Assembly (NCBI RefSeq): GCF_000316665.1
Contig: NC_019678.1
Location: 806,001 to 870,000, forward strand
Length of the DNA: 64,000 bases
Direction: 5' to 3'
From: Rivularia sp. PCC 7116
Lineage (GTDB): Bacteria > Cyanobacteriota > Cyanobacteriia > Cyanobacteriales > Nostocaceae
Shown here piece after piece: positions 19,361 through 28,398 of this stretch. How positions within the stretch are numbered: position 1 is the stretch's first letter; every line of letters starts with the position of its first letter. The position numbers were made by a program, and so were the translations under genes. Below the pieces are notes generated by a model, which was given only the letters and a program-made list of their open reading frames with translations, searched no databases and was not told the DNA's origin.

Positions 19361-19847
19361 GAACTTCCAATAATTCTTTATTATGGCGATAGCAATTTCG
19401 GAGTTGCTGTAATATTTCTTCATGAAAGGCAAATTTTATTAGCCCAATTAATTTGCCCCATTCATGCAGAAATTTCTCCTCGATACTTTTGTCAAATTGG
19501 ATTGCAAAGAAACGCGCCCACCATCTAGGTGCTTGCTTCCTATTAATAAAATGATGTTGCTTTAACCAGCGTCTGCGCCATTTCGCTATTTCTGAAGCGG
19601 TAGGTGGCGCAACCCCTATAATCGGTGGAAAATCCGCGTAGCTGACAAATTTGCTCAAACCCTTGCCGTGGACGTAAACAACGTAACGCCAGCATTCAAC
19701 TACATAAATATCTTCAAATTTGATTTTAAATTTCAAACAAACTGCTTCTTCGGTAACGAATCGCCCTAAGGGATGGATTTCTGAAGATTTATAAGAAATT
19801 TTTGATTCCCTGATGACGAGTTTTCTTGGCTTGAGTAGTGATACCAT
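19353..19847 (-). CDS. Hypothetical protein behind iteron-like repeats
   Basis: 164-aa protein that I do not recognise. It is basic and aromatic-rich, with a beta-like first half (LKFKIKFEDIYVVECWRYVVYVHGK) and a helical second half containing WRRRWLKQHHFINRKQAPRWWARFF. No signal peptide or membrane helix. Start ATG 19847 is the only one at the frame opening and lies three bases from the first of five direct repeats of agatgcatt. It is divergent from a small XRE regulator gene, which may control it. Restricted, non-housekeeping character is inferred from its island setting. Coding status is likely but unproven. Confidence 0.6.
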   Translation of the reverse strand: MVSLLKPRKLVIRESKISYKSSEIHPLGRFVTEEAVCLKFKIKFEDIYVVECWRYVVYVHGKGLSKFVSYADFPPIIGVAPPTASEIAKWRRRWLKQHHFINRKQAPRWWARFFAIQFDKSIEEKFLHEWGKLIGLIKFAFHEEILQQLRNCYRHNKELLEVPS

Positions 19848-19850
19848 AGT

Positions 19851-19930
19851 AGATGCATTTAATTAGTAGATGCATTTAATTAGTAGATGCATTCCGTAGA
19901 AATTAGATGCATTCTGTTACCAGATACATT
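19851..19930. promoter_or_regulatory. Array of five iteron-like direct repeats
   Basis: Copies of agatgcatt start at 19851, 19868, 19885 and 19905, with a variant agatacatt at 19922, giving spacings of 17, 17, 20 and 17 bases. The core atgcat is itself a palindrome. Placed between the divergent start codons of the hypothetical gene (19847) and the XRE regulator (20050). Operator or iteron function is inference. Confidence 0.6.
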
Positions 19931-20049
19931 AAGAATTACGGAATTCTGAGACTAAGTGCGGTTGCTCTCAAGTTTTCCACGCTGAAGAGCAATCGTTTTT
20001 TGAACTACAATTATTAAATGACAACAAGGTATCACTTGTCAAGCATATA

Positions 20050-20262
20050 ATGGGGCTTGTTAGATTAAGAATTAAAGAATTTGCCAATGAGAAGGGTTGG
20101 ACATTGAAAGACGTTTCCGACCGTTCTGGGCTTGTTTACAGTACAGTTAGAGCTTATGCTCGCTCTCCAGGAATGGGCAGCGTTGATTTTACTGCGATTC
20201 AAAAGCTAGCTCGCGTATTTGATGTAATGATTGAAGATTTAGTAGAAGTAGTTGAAGAATAA
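20050..20262 (+). CDS. XRE-family HTH transcriptional regulator
   Basis: 70-aa single-domain DNA-binding protein: RLRIKEFANEKGWTLKDVSDRSGLVYSTVRAYARS is a Cro/C1-type helix-turn-helix, followed by FTAIQKLARVFDVMIEDLVEVVEE. Short XRE proteins of this form regulate toxin-antitoxin and defence genes or their own promoters. Start ATG 20050 precedes the only full domain. The preceding spacer carries the five direct repeats, probable binding sites. A broken second copy follows 50 bases downstream. Confidence 0.85.
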   Translation: MGLVRLRIKEFANEKGWTLKDVSDRSGLVYSTVRAYARSPGMGSVDFTAIQKLARVFDVMIEDLVEVVEE

Positions 20263-20311
20263 TGAAATAATAGATTAATCAAACGAATGTAGATTGTTTG
20301 ATTAAAGAAGT

Positions 20312-20524
20312 ATGGGAATTATTAGGCTAAAAGTTCGGGATTTTGCAAGTGAGAAAGGCTCGACACTTAAAGAAGTCTCAGACCGATGGGGACGTAGTTT
20401 AAAGTACTCTAAGAACTTATGCTCGCTTTCCTGGATTAAGAACTGTTGACTTTACTGCTATCCAAAAACTAGCTCGTGAATCGACGTAACGATAGAAGAA
20501 TTAGTCGAAGTGGTTGAAGAGTAA
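20312..20524 (+). pseudogene. Broken tandem copy of the XRE regulator
   Basis: Starts MGIIRLKVRDFASEKGSTLKEVSDR, parallel to the intact gene upstream, then an extra base shifts the frame, the Tyr codon tac has become taa, and a missing base near 20480 shifts it again before the matching end IEELVEVVEE. Reading through these lesions recovers the whole paralogue (TLRTYARFPGLRTVDFTAIQKLARE). A tandem duplication that decayed. Confidence 0.85.
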
Positions 20525-20866
20525 TTAAAACGAAAAACTAATCCCACAAATCATAAAACAATCTCGAACTAACATCCGTTTCGTTAACAGCTTGAGATTA
20601 ATTTATTATTCATCACTCTACATCAAAATTTTCTCGTAAATTGATTAAGTAAACTACTGTAAAGATTTTTTAACAGAAATAAATATAAGCCAGATAATCT
20701 GCTTTAATTGCGAACAATAAAAAAGTATACGAGTATAAAAAAATATAAAATGCTGTTTAGATTTCCAGCAAATTAGGCAATTTATTTACCTAAAAGCTAT
20801 ATGTAGAAGAAATCTCAAGCAATTAACAACTAATTACTAATTACTAACAAATATATCTTCTGACTG
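20525..20866. other. AT-rich spacer
   Basis: No ORF supported. Ends in short taattac-type repeats and a tataac element (20867-20872) that could be the -10 box of the candidate small RNA that follows. Confidence 0.4.
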
Positions 20867-20878
20867 TATAACCACGGA

Positions 20879-21008
20879 TGGGAAAAAAGTAGTGGTCAGA
20901 TATTTCAGGAATAATGCGGACGCACTCACCTGAAATATCATGGTACTTTACACATTAGCGTTCCTCTGCTAAAGAGGGCGGTTTAAGCCCGCCCCCTTAG
21001 CATTTTTC
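20879..21008 (+). ncRNA. Candidate small RNA with two hairpins
   Basis: Predicted, not recognised as a named family. A perfect 11-bp stem (gatatttcagg 20899-20909, cctgaaatatc 20929-20939) is followed by a GC-rich terminator: gctaaagagggcgg (20968-20981) pairs with ccgcccccttagc (20989-21001), then ttttt. A tataac box at 20867-20872 would start a transcript near 20879, about 130 nt. No upstream plus-strand gene needs this terminator, since the preceding XRE copy is a pseudogene 440 bases away. Sequence does not match the Yfr1 core actcctcacac nor tmRNA or SRP RNA signatures that I know. Confidence 0.45.
20968..21007 (+). terminator. Strong GC-rich rho-independent terminator
   Basis: About 12 bp stem with one imperfection, hexamer loop tttaag, then a T-run on the plus strand only. 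It therefore does not serve the minus-strand helicase gene that ends at 21029. Confidence 0.8.
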
Positions 21009-21028
21009 TTAGTGTAACTCAGAAATTT

Positions 21029-23206
21029 CTAAACATCCTCCCCATCTCCAATATCGCGCTTCGGTGGACGTTTGTAAGTAAATGTAAAGGTATCACCACT
21101 AGTAATTACTCGCCGCATTTCGTCATACATCGGATAATTGCCTACACCACTAAGACTTGCCCAGCCCCTTGCCCTAGTTAAGGCTACAAACAATTGGTTA
21201 CGATGATTCATATCATTCTCGTTACGAGCAACTTTATCAAAGCCAACTACATAAACCATATCGGCTTCGTGTCCCTTAGCGCGGTTGATGCGAGACACTG
21301 TAACGCCGTCCTCATGCCAGAATTGATCTGGGTCATTATTAGGATATTCTGGATACAAATCGTTTAATATTTTAGCAGTGGGAATATAAACGTCAATATT
21401 TTGATCAATTAAGAAATCGGCAACTTCTCGTTCTAGTTCTATCGCTTCGGAATTAGAGCCTAAAACAACTACTAAAATATCGCGACTGGGATTAAGACCA
21501 TCATTGACAATATTGTGCATGATGTTCTCAGATAAAGCTGTTAATTCTTGTTCCCGGGAATTGTAGGTTTTAAATTCTAGTAAGGGTTCTCCCCAAAGTT
21601 CGGGAATTGGGTTGGGAGAAAATTGTGGCGATCGCACTATAGTAATTGGCTTACCGACTTTGCGAAAATCACCTTGGACTTCGTAACCGATTCTGTCCCA
21701 ATCTTTTTTATTAGTAATACCCGAAAGCATTCCCTCACTACGCAGCAAACCCATACCAATTGCGTGGGCTGCGGTCAAAATTGGTCCGGGAGTGCGGTAA
21801 CAGTGACGCATAACTTCCGAACGTTTGATACCACCAGGATATTGTGGCTGTTTATTAAGAAGATTGCTTAATTCTTGACCAAATACTTCTTTCGCTTTTG
21901 GTACGACTAGACTATCAAGACTTTGTGCTTCATCGTAAGCCCAGATTAAGCGCTTTTCTTCTGGTGTTTCCTCGCTTGCAGGTCTTAAAGCTTGATAAGC
22001 TAACCAGTAGATTGCTTGTTTGTCTTGATATTTCAAATTCTCATCAGCAACCAAATCTTGACCTTCATCAATCAAGATAGCGTCAAACATCGGTTCAACA
22101 GTTATTTCTTCTTGTAAACGCTTGCATAACTCAGCTAAACCGCGATTTGGTTGTCTTTGGTTGGTGTCTACAACCGTTCCGCGTCTTTTTCCGTTATATT
22201 CACATATTGTCCCATATAAACCGGGTTGCTCTTTCGCACCCCAAGCATGAAGCACGCGCAATTTTAAATTTGTTTTAGGGTCATAGTGCAAATCTCCACC
22301 GCTAAAACGACGCATCCACTGGTCTAATAAGCCAATCATTAGGTCATATAAAGAGCGAGTGAAAAACACCAAAGCGATATCCCAATCGGGGTGCTTCAAA
22401 TGCATATGCGCTGCCTTTTGACACAGCAAAACGGTTTTCCCGGAACCCGCAATCCCGCGAATACGTTGGGGACCTGGGGGTATTTCTTTACCGATATGTT
22501 CTTGCTGTAAATCGATTTCGTAAAGCCTTTGACGTAAAGCATCCATTACACTAGCGCGGGTTTTACCACTAACAGCAATATCGCGCTGAGGTTTGCGAAA
22601 TATAGGAGTTCCGCCAATTACTGAAAGTAGTAATTCCCAGTCTTTATCCTGCAAATTTTCTCCAGGAACTAAAGGAGAAGTTTGTTGAATACGTTCGAGT
22701 AAAATAGCTTTAGTTAATTGGTCTTGAAAAATTATTGTAGGGCAATTGGGTAATTGGTCAAATCCTTTTTGCTGCCATTGTTCTTGAGTAATTAAAGGTA
22801 GTGCAATAATAATTCTACCGTTGACTTTACGCCAGATTGCCGGTTCTCGGTCGGTATATGCAATTAAAGCGCGTAGTTGATGTTCTGCTAATTGAGATGG
22901 AGATGCTTGTGCAGTTCGGAAGTCTTGTAAAAGCCAATTTTGATCGGTGATTTCAGCTATTTGGTCAATGGTAACTGGTAGAACTTCAATAACTGTTAAA
23001 CCAAATTCGCGATCGGCAATAAGGATATCCGGTTCCTTACGAATTTCGCCAACCTTCGAGAAAATAGGATACCGCCAATAACCGATACAGTTTCTATCTG
23101 CAAAAGCATTTTTAACGGCATCCCATACTTGTTGTTCGCTTGATTCCGTTCCGGATTTTACAGGTTCTGTAGTGATAAATTTATTAGTATTTTCTTCAAA
23201 AGTCAT
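21029..23206 (-). CDS. UvrD-type helicase with NERD-like N-terminus
   Basis: 725-aa protein. Residues 20-110 resemble a NERD/PD-(D/E)XK region (KEPDILIADREFGLTVIEVLPV), although the final Lys of the E-x-K triad reads Leu, so nuclease activity is doubtful. A superfamily 1 helicase follows: Walker A GIAGSGKT (251-258), FDAILIDEGQDL as Walker B, HCYRTPGPIL, and closing motifs VSRINRAKGHEADMVYVVG and FVALTRARGWASL. Start ATG 23206 is chosen; an upstream in-frame ATG at 23269 would add 21 atypical residues. Stand-alone proteins of this type occur in DNA repair and phage defence, but no partner is evident. Lies in the island bordering tRNA-Ser. Confidence 0.85.
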   Translation of the reverse strand: MTFEENTNKFITTEPVKSGTESSEQQVWDAVKNAFADRNCIGYWRYPIFSKVGEIRKEPDILIADREFGLTVIEVLPVTIDQIAEITDQNWLLQDFRTAQASPSQLAEHQLRALIAYTDREPAIWRKVNGRIIIALPLITQEQWQQKGFDQLPNCPTIIFQDQLTKAILLERIQQTSPLVPGENLQDKDWELLLSVIGGTPIFRKPQRDIAVSGKTRASVMDALRQRLYEIDLQQEHIGKEIPPGPQRIRGIAGSGKTVLLCQKAAHMHLKHPDWDIALVFFTRSLYDLMIGLLDQWMRRFSGGDLHYDPKTNLKLRVLHAWGAKEQPGLYGTICEYNGKRRGTVVDTNQRQPNRGLAELCKRLQEEITVEPMFDAILIDEGQDLVADENLKYQDKQAIYWLAYQALRPASEETPEEKRLIWAYDEAQSLDSLVVPKAKEVFGQELSNLLNKQPQYPGGIKRSEVMRHCYRTPGPILTAAHAIGMGLLRSEGMLSGITNKKDWDRIGYEVQGDFRKVGKPITIVRSPQFSPNPIPELWGEPLLEFKTYNSREQELTALSENIMHNIVNDGLNPSRDILVVVLGSNSEAIELEREVADFLIDQNIDVYIPTAKILNDLYPEYPNNDPDQFWHEDGVTVSRINRAKGHEADMVYVVGFDKVARNENDMNHRNQLFVALTRARGWASLSGVGNYPMYDEMRRVITSGDTFTFTYKRPPKRDIGDGEDV

Positions 23207-23506
23207 TTTATATTTTCGCTTTAAATTTGTTAAAAGTAATGAATCTTTGTTACGCGAAATTACCCTCATCCGATTGTGGATGGGGCTAAATAAACTAAAC
23301 TGTTAATGCGCCCTTTAAAGTAGTAACAAAAGTTTCATTCGTGTTGCTAAATTAGCATCGCTTCAGTATTTGCTGCCAGTGGATATACACGGATAAGGGG
23401 TGATATTACGCTGTTTACTATCTCAGAAATGATGCGGAGTTATTCTTATCTTCTTTGTGATAAATATTGCTTTATTGATAATAAGAATTTTATATTGATT
23501 CTAAAG
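23207..23506. other. AT-rich spacer upstream of the helicase gene
   Basis: Presumed to hold the helicase promoter. No ORF or clear repeat is seen. Confidence 0.35.
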
Positions 23507-23864
23507 ATGGCACTTCAAACTTATGAAAAGCGCAAACATTGTAAGAACTCGCTGACATCGTAGCTGATAATTTAGAAAAATGGAGCGAGCAGTCGTAAGC
23601 TTAGTCAAAAAGAAGAGCAAAAATTGAAGAAATATCTATGCCCAGACTAAAAAAAATATGGATTAGAATTATTAAAAGCAAATGGAGCTTATGCATTTAA
23701 TAATCGGGCGACCGATAATTTATGGATATTATTGAAAGAAGCCAAGTTAGTTGAAAGACATTTGACTAGAAAACTTATAGGGATTGTTATAAAAACATTT
23801 AGATAACACTGCTTATCGCCCATTGATTGAGCAAACAGTAGAAATACCTTTACAAACGGATTAA
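23507..23864 (+). pseudogene. Frameshifted relic of an unknown gene
   Basis: Joining frames from ATG 23507 gives a protein-like sequence: MALQTYEKRKHCKNS, a shift, DIVADNLEKWSEQS, a shift, KLSQKEEQKLKKYLCPD, an in-frame TAA, GLELLKANGAYAFNN and ATDNLWILLKEAKLVERHL, a shift, then [19 protein letters not shown] to a TAA at 23862. At least three indels and a nonsense codon. Family not recognised. Its end abuts the 3' end of tRNA-Ser, consistent with a decaying integrated element. Confidence 0.55.
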
Positions 23865-23866
23865 AA

Positions 23867-23951
<85 letters not shown>

Positions 23952-24026
23952 AGGTAGCTGTCAGCAATTAATCTTAAGCATGAAGCTTTAGATAATGGCT
24001 GACCAATTAAAGATTATACAATACTT

Positions 24027-24956
24027 CTAAGCTGGTTGCACCATCGAAGTGGATTTTTGATAAAGAATTTCTTCAGATTTAATAGTAAAGTCGTTACCAA
24101 TCCATACGAGCGAAGCTTTTGTAACTTTTCCGTCTTCAAGTTCGACTATTGAAAAATTACGCAGCTTGTCTTGAGGTTTTTCGATAATTCGCGGTACGCT
24201 GGCTGCATTTAAATAAATAATTCCTTCTGGACTCCTAAAAATACGCTTTCGCAATACTTTTGTATGTCGCAAGCTATGGTGCATATGACCAAATGTGACC
24301 AAAGGAATATTTTTATTAGTGGTAATAGCTTGAGAAATCGCTTCCGCAAAGTCTGGATCGCCGTAATCTCCGCCGATGGGATGCCAATCTTTCCCACAGG
24401 GGTCTTCAGGTTTGTCTCCTAATCCGGAAGGACCATTGTGACCGAGAAAAATAATCGTTTCATGAGCAGCGCTGTTTACTGCTTCCATAATTCTGGTAGT
24501 CGATTCTTCAAGAGTTGTAACGCCAAATCTTTCTTTACATAAATCGGCAAATTTCCATTTCGGGCCACCCCAGGTAAAAGGACGACTTCCCACCACGGTT
24601 AAGTTTAAATCGGGAAAATCTAACTTACCAAAACCAACATGGGTATCGCCCAGAAAATCGAGTTGTTGCTGCACCCAATCTTCCTTAGTGCGGTCGTAAG
24701 GACACTTTTTACGTCCCCATTCGGTGGCTGTGTACCATGCATCGTGATTACCCATTACCACCGCTTTGGGGATATCGAGAGAAGCTATTTTTCTCACCAC
24801 TTCTACCGATTCATTTCCAAAATCTCCAACGAACAAAACTAGATCGACACCCAGATGCTTAAGCGCGATACCGTCTTCCTTTTCCCACTGGTCGTGAACG
24901 TCTCCTACTACAGCGATTTTTACGATTTTCGAGTTTGTTATCTGACTGCTTGTCAT
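24027..24956 (-). CDS. Metallophosphoesterase
   Basis: 309-aa calcineurin-like phosphoesterase. Metal-binding motifs appear in order: GDVHDQW, VLFVGDFGNE, VVMGNHDAW, IIFLGHNGPSG and VTFGHMHHSLRH. The overall layout matches a cyanobacterial and plant family annotated TIGR04168 (by recall). Start ATG 24956 follows ggaaaggaaagtggc, a good ribosome site; the frame is open further upstream but family length and the ribosome site favour this start. Cytoplasmic; substrate unknown. Monocistronic between tRNA-Ser and divergently oriented nadA. Confidence 0.9.
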   Translation of the reverse strand: MTSSQITNSKIVKIAVVGDVHDQWEKEDGIALKHLGVDLVLFVGDFGNESVEVVRKIASLDIPKAVVMGNHDAWYTATEWGRKKCPYDRTKEDWVQQQLDFLGDTHVGFGKLDFPDLNLTVVGSRPFTWGGPKWKFADLCKERFGVTTLEESTTRIMEAVNSAAHETIIFLGHNGPSGLGDKPEDPCGKDWHPIGGDYGDPDFAEAISQAITTNKNIPLVTFGHMHHSLRHTKVLRKRIFRSPEGIIYLNAASVPRIIEKPQDKLRNFSIVELEDGKVTKASLVWIGNDFTIKSEEILYQKSTSMVQPA

Positions 24957-25287
24957 GCCACTTTCCTTTCCATATGTTTCCAGGATAGGAAACTCAAACC
25001 GATTTTGGCACAATTTTGTTGAAGTCGTATTATCCCCCTAGTAATTTTGGTAAAAAGTACTATAATTATTTCAAGGTTAAGAATTGTATCTTGCATATAC
25101 GTATTATTTGCTTGCCAGACCCTTTAAAGGATTTTGGATTATTTGGATATAAGCAAGTCTATACTTTTGAAACTTAGGGATAGTTTAAAATCAACAGTCT
25201 CTTGTTTTAAAAAGAGGGCAAGGTAAGCTTTTGTGCGGCAATGCAAGATTTTGAATTAAAAAAAAGAACATTAAACTAGATCCTACT

Positions 25288-26262
25288 GTGTTTACTACCG
25301 CACTGCGAAGACCTGAAACAACCCAACTGGGTGCATTACCGCTAGATTTGTTTGCAGCGATTGAGAATTTAAAAAAAGAACTCAATGCTGTTGTTTTGGC
25401 GCATTACTACCAAGAACCGGATATTCAAGATATTGCAGACTTTATCGGTGATTCGCTGCAACTTTCCAGAGCTGCAGCAGATACAAATGCAGATGTTATT
25501 GTCTTTGCTGGAGTTCACTTTATGGCAGAAACGGCAAAGATTCTTAATCCAGATAAGTTAGTATTATTGCCAGATTTAGACGCTGGTTGTTCTTTAGCAG
25601 ATAGTTGTCCACCGAAGGAATTTGCAGCATTCAAAGCCGCTCATCCAGACCATTTGGTGATTTCTTACATCAATTGCACTGCGGAAATTAAAGCAATGAG
25701 CGATATTATCTGCACCAGTTCAAATGCAGTTAAAATTGTCCAGCAAATACCGAAAGAACAGCCGATTATCTTCGCTCCAGATCGGAATTTAGGGCGGTAC
25801 GTGATGGAGCAAACTGGACGAGATTTATTGTTGTGGCAAGGTAGCTGTATCGTTCATGAAACTTTTTCTGAGAAGAAGATTGTACAGTTGAAAATTGCAC
25901 ATCCAGAGGCTGAGGTAATTGCTCATCCCGAGTGCGAGACAACTGTATTACAACACGCTGATTTTATTGGTTCTACAGCAGCTTTATTAAAATATTGTCA
26001 GCAGAATGGAAGTGATGAATTTATCGTCGCTACCGAACCCGGAATTATTCATCAAATGCAAAAGCAAGCACCTAATAAAAAGTTTATTCCCGCACCACCG
26101 ACGAATAACTGTAATTGTAATGAATGTCCGTTTATGCGGTTGAATACCTTAGAAAAGCTTTATTTCGCAATGAAAAATCGGACTCCGGAAATTACTATGA
26201 GTGAGGAGACGAGGGTTAAAGCTTTGCGTCCGATGCAGCGGATGTTGGAGATGAGTGTTTAG
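25288..26262 (+). CDS. nadA: Quinolinate synthase
   Basis: [4Fe-4S] enzyme that condenses iminoaspartate with dihydroxyacetone phosphate to quinolinate in de novo NAD synthesis. The 324-aa protein has [47 protein letters not shown], the HPECE region and the C-terminal cluster motif [11 protein letters not shown]; the three cluster Cys expected of the family are all present. Start is GTG 25288, giving a usual N-terminus. Single gene, with a tagagacg...cgtctcta palindromic repeat shortly after the stop. Confidence 0.96.
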   Translation: MFTTALRRPETTQLGALPLDLFAAIENLKKELNAVVLAHYYQEPDIQDIADFIGDSLQLSRAAADTNADVIVFAGVHFMAETAKILNPDKLVLLPDLDAGCSLADSCPPKEFAAFKAAHPDHLVISYINCTAEIKAMSDIICTSSNAVKIVQQIPKEQPIIFAPDRNLGRYVMEQTGRDLLLWQGSCIVHETFSEKKIVQLKIAHPEAEVIAHPECETTVLQHADFIGSTAALLKYCQQNGSDEFIVATEPGIIHQMQKQAPNKKFIPAPPTNNCNCNECPFMRLNTLEKLYFAMKNRTPEITMSEETRVKALRPMQRMLEMSV

Positions 26263-26273
26263 GTAGAGATTGG

Positions 26274-26303
26274 TAGAGACGTGGTGATGAAACTGCGTCT
26301 CTA
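26274..26303. repeat. tagagacg palindromic repeat, copy 1
   Basis: Inverted arms tagagacg and cgtctcta flank 14 bases. Related to the copies at 43450-43476 and 61159-61190. Likely doubles as a 3' hairpin for nadA. Confidence 0.7.
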
Positions 26304-26389
26304 TATGTTTTGGTGAAGTGCGATACGCGAAGCGTCAGCCTGCGGCTTATCGCCAAGTAGAAAATAATATACGAATAAGATAACAAAAA

Positions 26390-28117
26390 TTACTCAAGCT
26401 CAAGTTGAGAATCAATTACATTCTTTAAACTATTGATATATCTTTCGTTGGTTCCAAGATCGTTAAGAGAATTAAGTTTTTCCCTAAAAGATAACCAATA
26501 AGGTTTTACAGAAACATCAAGCTCTATAGATTTCTTAAATAAAGATTCAAAAGCGCTAGTACAACCATGTGAGCAATATATCTCATTACTTTCAAAGAAT
26601 GCTTTTAGAATTTCTTTCCATTGTGGAAGACTAATAAAATCTGCTGCTTCATTCAACAAATTCGCATTTGAGGCTGCATTGGGATAAGAAGAAGACAATT
26701 TAAAACGATGTATTATCTTTGGAATATTGTCTTTCAAGAACGACTTAAATAACTCTTCAAAGAGCTTATCATTGTAATACTTAGCAATAATTTCGATTAA
26801 ATCATCAACTTTTGCTTGTTCAAATAATTTAGTAACTGGGGTCTCTAGTATATCAGTTAATATTTTCAGCTTTTTCTTAGATGAGAAACGTTTATAATAT
26901 TGACAAGTGTCAAGTAGTTCTTCTAAAGATAATCCTTTGATTTTATCAATTAAGTAAGGCTGAATTTTCTCATTTAATGAACAACTACTCTCTGTCATCA
27001 TTGAAATTAACTCATCGAAATTAGCTTGTGGAATAGCTTTTTCTAATAGAGGTTTTATTTGTTCATTTATTAAGTGATATTGTGGTTTGTCTTGACAATA
27101 GGGTTTAATTATAATTAGTTCCTTTAAAGGAAGTTGAAGCTTAGTTTTTACAGCATCTTTTAAGAAGAATATACGATTAGCAATTAATAATATTTCTAAA
27201 TTCTCACGAGATGCTGATTCAGCATACCATTTTCGTTTAACGAGTTTCAGTTTTTCAATAAAAGCGACTCCTTTTATTTGACATGGTTCGGTAAGATAGT
27301 CCCAAATATTAATTTTTCCAAGATAAATAATTACTTTATCCCAATTTTCATCATTAACTTTATTGAGAATAATATCAGATAATTTATCATTTAATATTTC
27401 TCTTATTTTCTCGGGATACATACTTGATATTGCATCAATTGCAGAGAATTGACGCGCTCTTTCATCATCAGGAAGATTTTCAGTCAATAAACTGACTGTT
27501 AATCCAAGAACAATATCTTTAATTAAAGTTAAGCGAGCGCGAGCTAACGGACTTTTTTGAAAATATGTTATCGCTAGTTGTGAATCTGTTGGAAAATATT
27601 CAGATTTAATATCTTTGAAAATTCTTTCACGAGCAGCACGACCTTGAACTGGTGGTCTTTCTAAAAGATGAGTAACAGCACTTCTTAAGTGATATCGTGC
27701 TAATTCTGCTGTAGCTTCAAATGGTTCTTCTAAAGATGTCATTGAAGGATGAGCGCATCGGCTTCTATCTTCAAATAATCTTTCAATATCTGACATCTCA
27801 ACATTTGAAATTAATTCAAATGGCTTGAGTGCTGTTTTTGGTATATCTGACTCAAACTGCCAAAGCTCTTTTACTTTTTTTTCTGAACTCAGCTTCTCAA
27901 ATTTTTCTAATAGTTGTGAAGCTTCTTTATCTCCTAAAAGCTGTAATTCCCTTAGTTTATGGAGAAAATCGAATACAACCGCATTCCAAGTTGCGACAAT
28001 ACAAGAACGATATGCTCCAGCTTTATAACAAGCAACTGCTTCTTTAATAAATTGTTTAGCTTGCTTATCTCTACAACGTACTACTAATTCGTCTAAATCA
28101 ATAAAAGCTTCATACAT
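26390..28117 (-). CDS. Hypothetical protein with HEPN-like motif
   Basis: 575-aa protein of unknown function. The first 150 residues are helical and contain a R-x4-H motif (Arg118 to His123 in RSRCAHPSM), which is the signature of HEPN-type domains, many of which are RNases in toxin or defence systems. The rest is a long helical region without known motifs, rich in Leu/Ile/Lys. I start at ATG 28117 (MYEAFIDLDELVV); an in-frame TTG lies at 28138, inside a perfect inverted repeat that seems to be an operator. Alternatively it is a DUF4145-like protein with no nuclease role. Confidence 0.65.
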   Translation of the reverse strand: MYEAFIDLDELVVRCRDKQAKQFIKEAVACYKAGAYRSCIVATWNAVVFDFLHKLRELQLLGDKEASQLLEKFEKLSSEKKVKELWQFESDIPKTALKPFELISNVEMSDIERLFEDRSRCAHPSMTSLEEPFEATAELARYHLRSAVTHLLERPPVQGRAARERIFKDIKSEYFPTDSQLAITYFQKSPLARARLTLIKDIVLGLTVSLLTENLPDDERARQFSAIDAISSMYPEKIREILNDKLSDIILNKVNDENWDKVIIYLGKINIWDYLTEPCQIKGVAFIEKLKLVKRKWYAESASRENLEILLIANRIFFLKDAVKTKLQLPLKELIIIKPYCQDKPQYHLINEQIKPLLEKAIPQANFDELISMMTESSCSLNEKIQPYLIDKIKGLSLEELLDTCQYYKRFSSKKKLKILTDILETPVTKLFEQAKVDDLIEIIAKYYNDKLFEELFKSFLKDNIPKIIHRFKLSSSYPNAASNANLLNEAADFISLPQWKEILKAFFESNEIYCSHGCTSAFESLFKKSIELDVSVKPYWLSFREKLNSLNDLGTNERYINSLKNVIDSQLELE

Positions 28118-28127
28118 AACAAGTCGT

Positions 28128-28155
28128 CTAATATACAAAATTTTATGTATATTAG
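28128..28155. promoter_or_regulatory. Perfect 10-bp inverted repeat at the HEPN-like gene
   Basis: ctaatataca and tgtatattag flank eight bases. It begins 10 bases upstream of ATG 28117. Position and symmetry suit a repressor operator or a mRNA hairpin in the leader. Confidence 0.55.
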
Positions 28156-28262
28156 CGTAAACAACAAGCCAATACAGTGGAAGATTGTCACAATATTACA
28201 AAATAAGAGCTTTACAATATATAAATTATTTTGAATTCGTACTTTTGTTGTTCCAGTGTTAT

Positions 28263-28328
28263 GGTGCGTTAGATGATGTATTAAAGCTTTTAGTCTTAAC
28301 AGATAGCTTCTAGTGCATCTAACACACC
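28263..28328. repeat. ggtgcgtta-type inverted repeat
   Basis: ggtgcgttagatg (28263-28275) and catctaacacacc (28316-28328) match in 12 of 13 positions. The ggtgcgtta...taacgcacc class is a common interspersed cyanobacterial repeat. Confidence 0.6.
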
Positions 28329-28398
28329 CTACAAAACTGCATCTTTAAATGTTTTATTGATTTGTTTTTGATGTACCATTTTCACCAAGATATCAATA

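Noticed and set aside
19851-19930. Possible CRISPR array
   Set aside because: Repeat is only nine bases with 8-11-base gaps, no cas gene near.
20879-21008. Yfr1, tmRNA, SRP RNA or 6S RNA as identity of the candidate RNA
   Set aside because: The Yfr1 core actcctcacac, tRNA-like ends of tmRNA and the SRP tetraloop region are absent; no 6S-like long bubble visible. Left unnamed.
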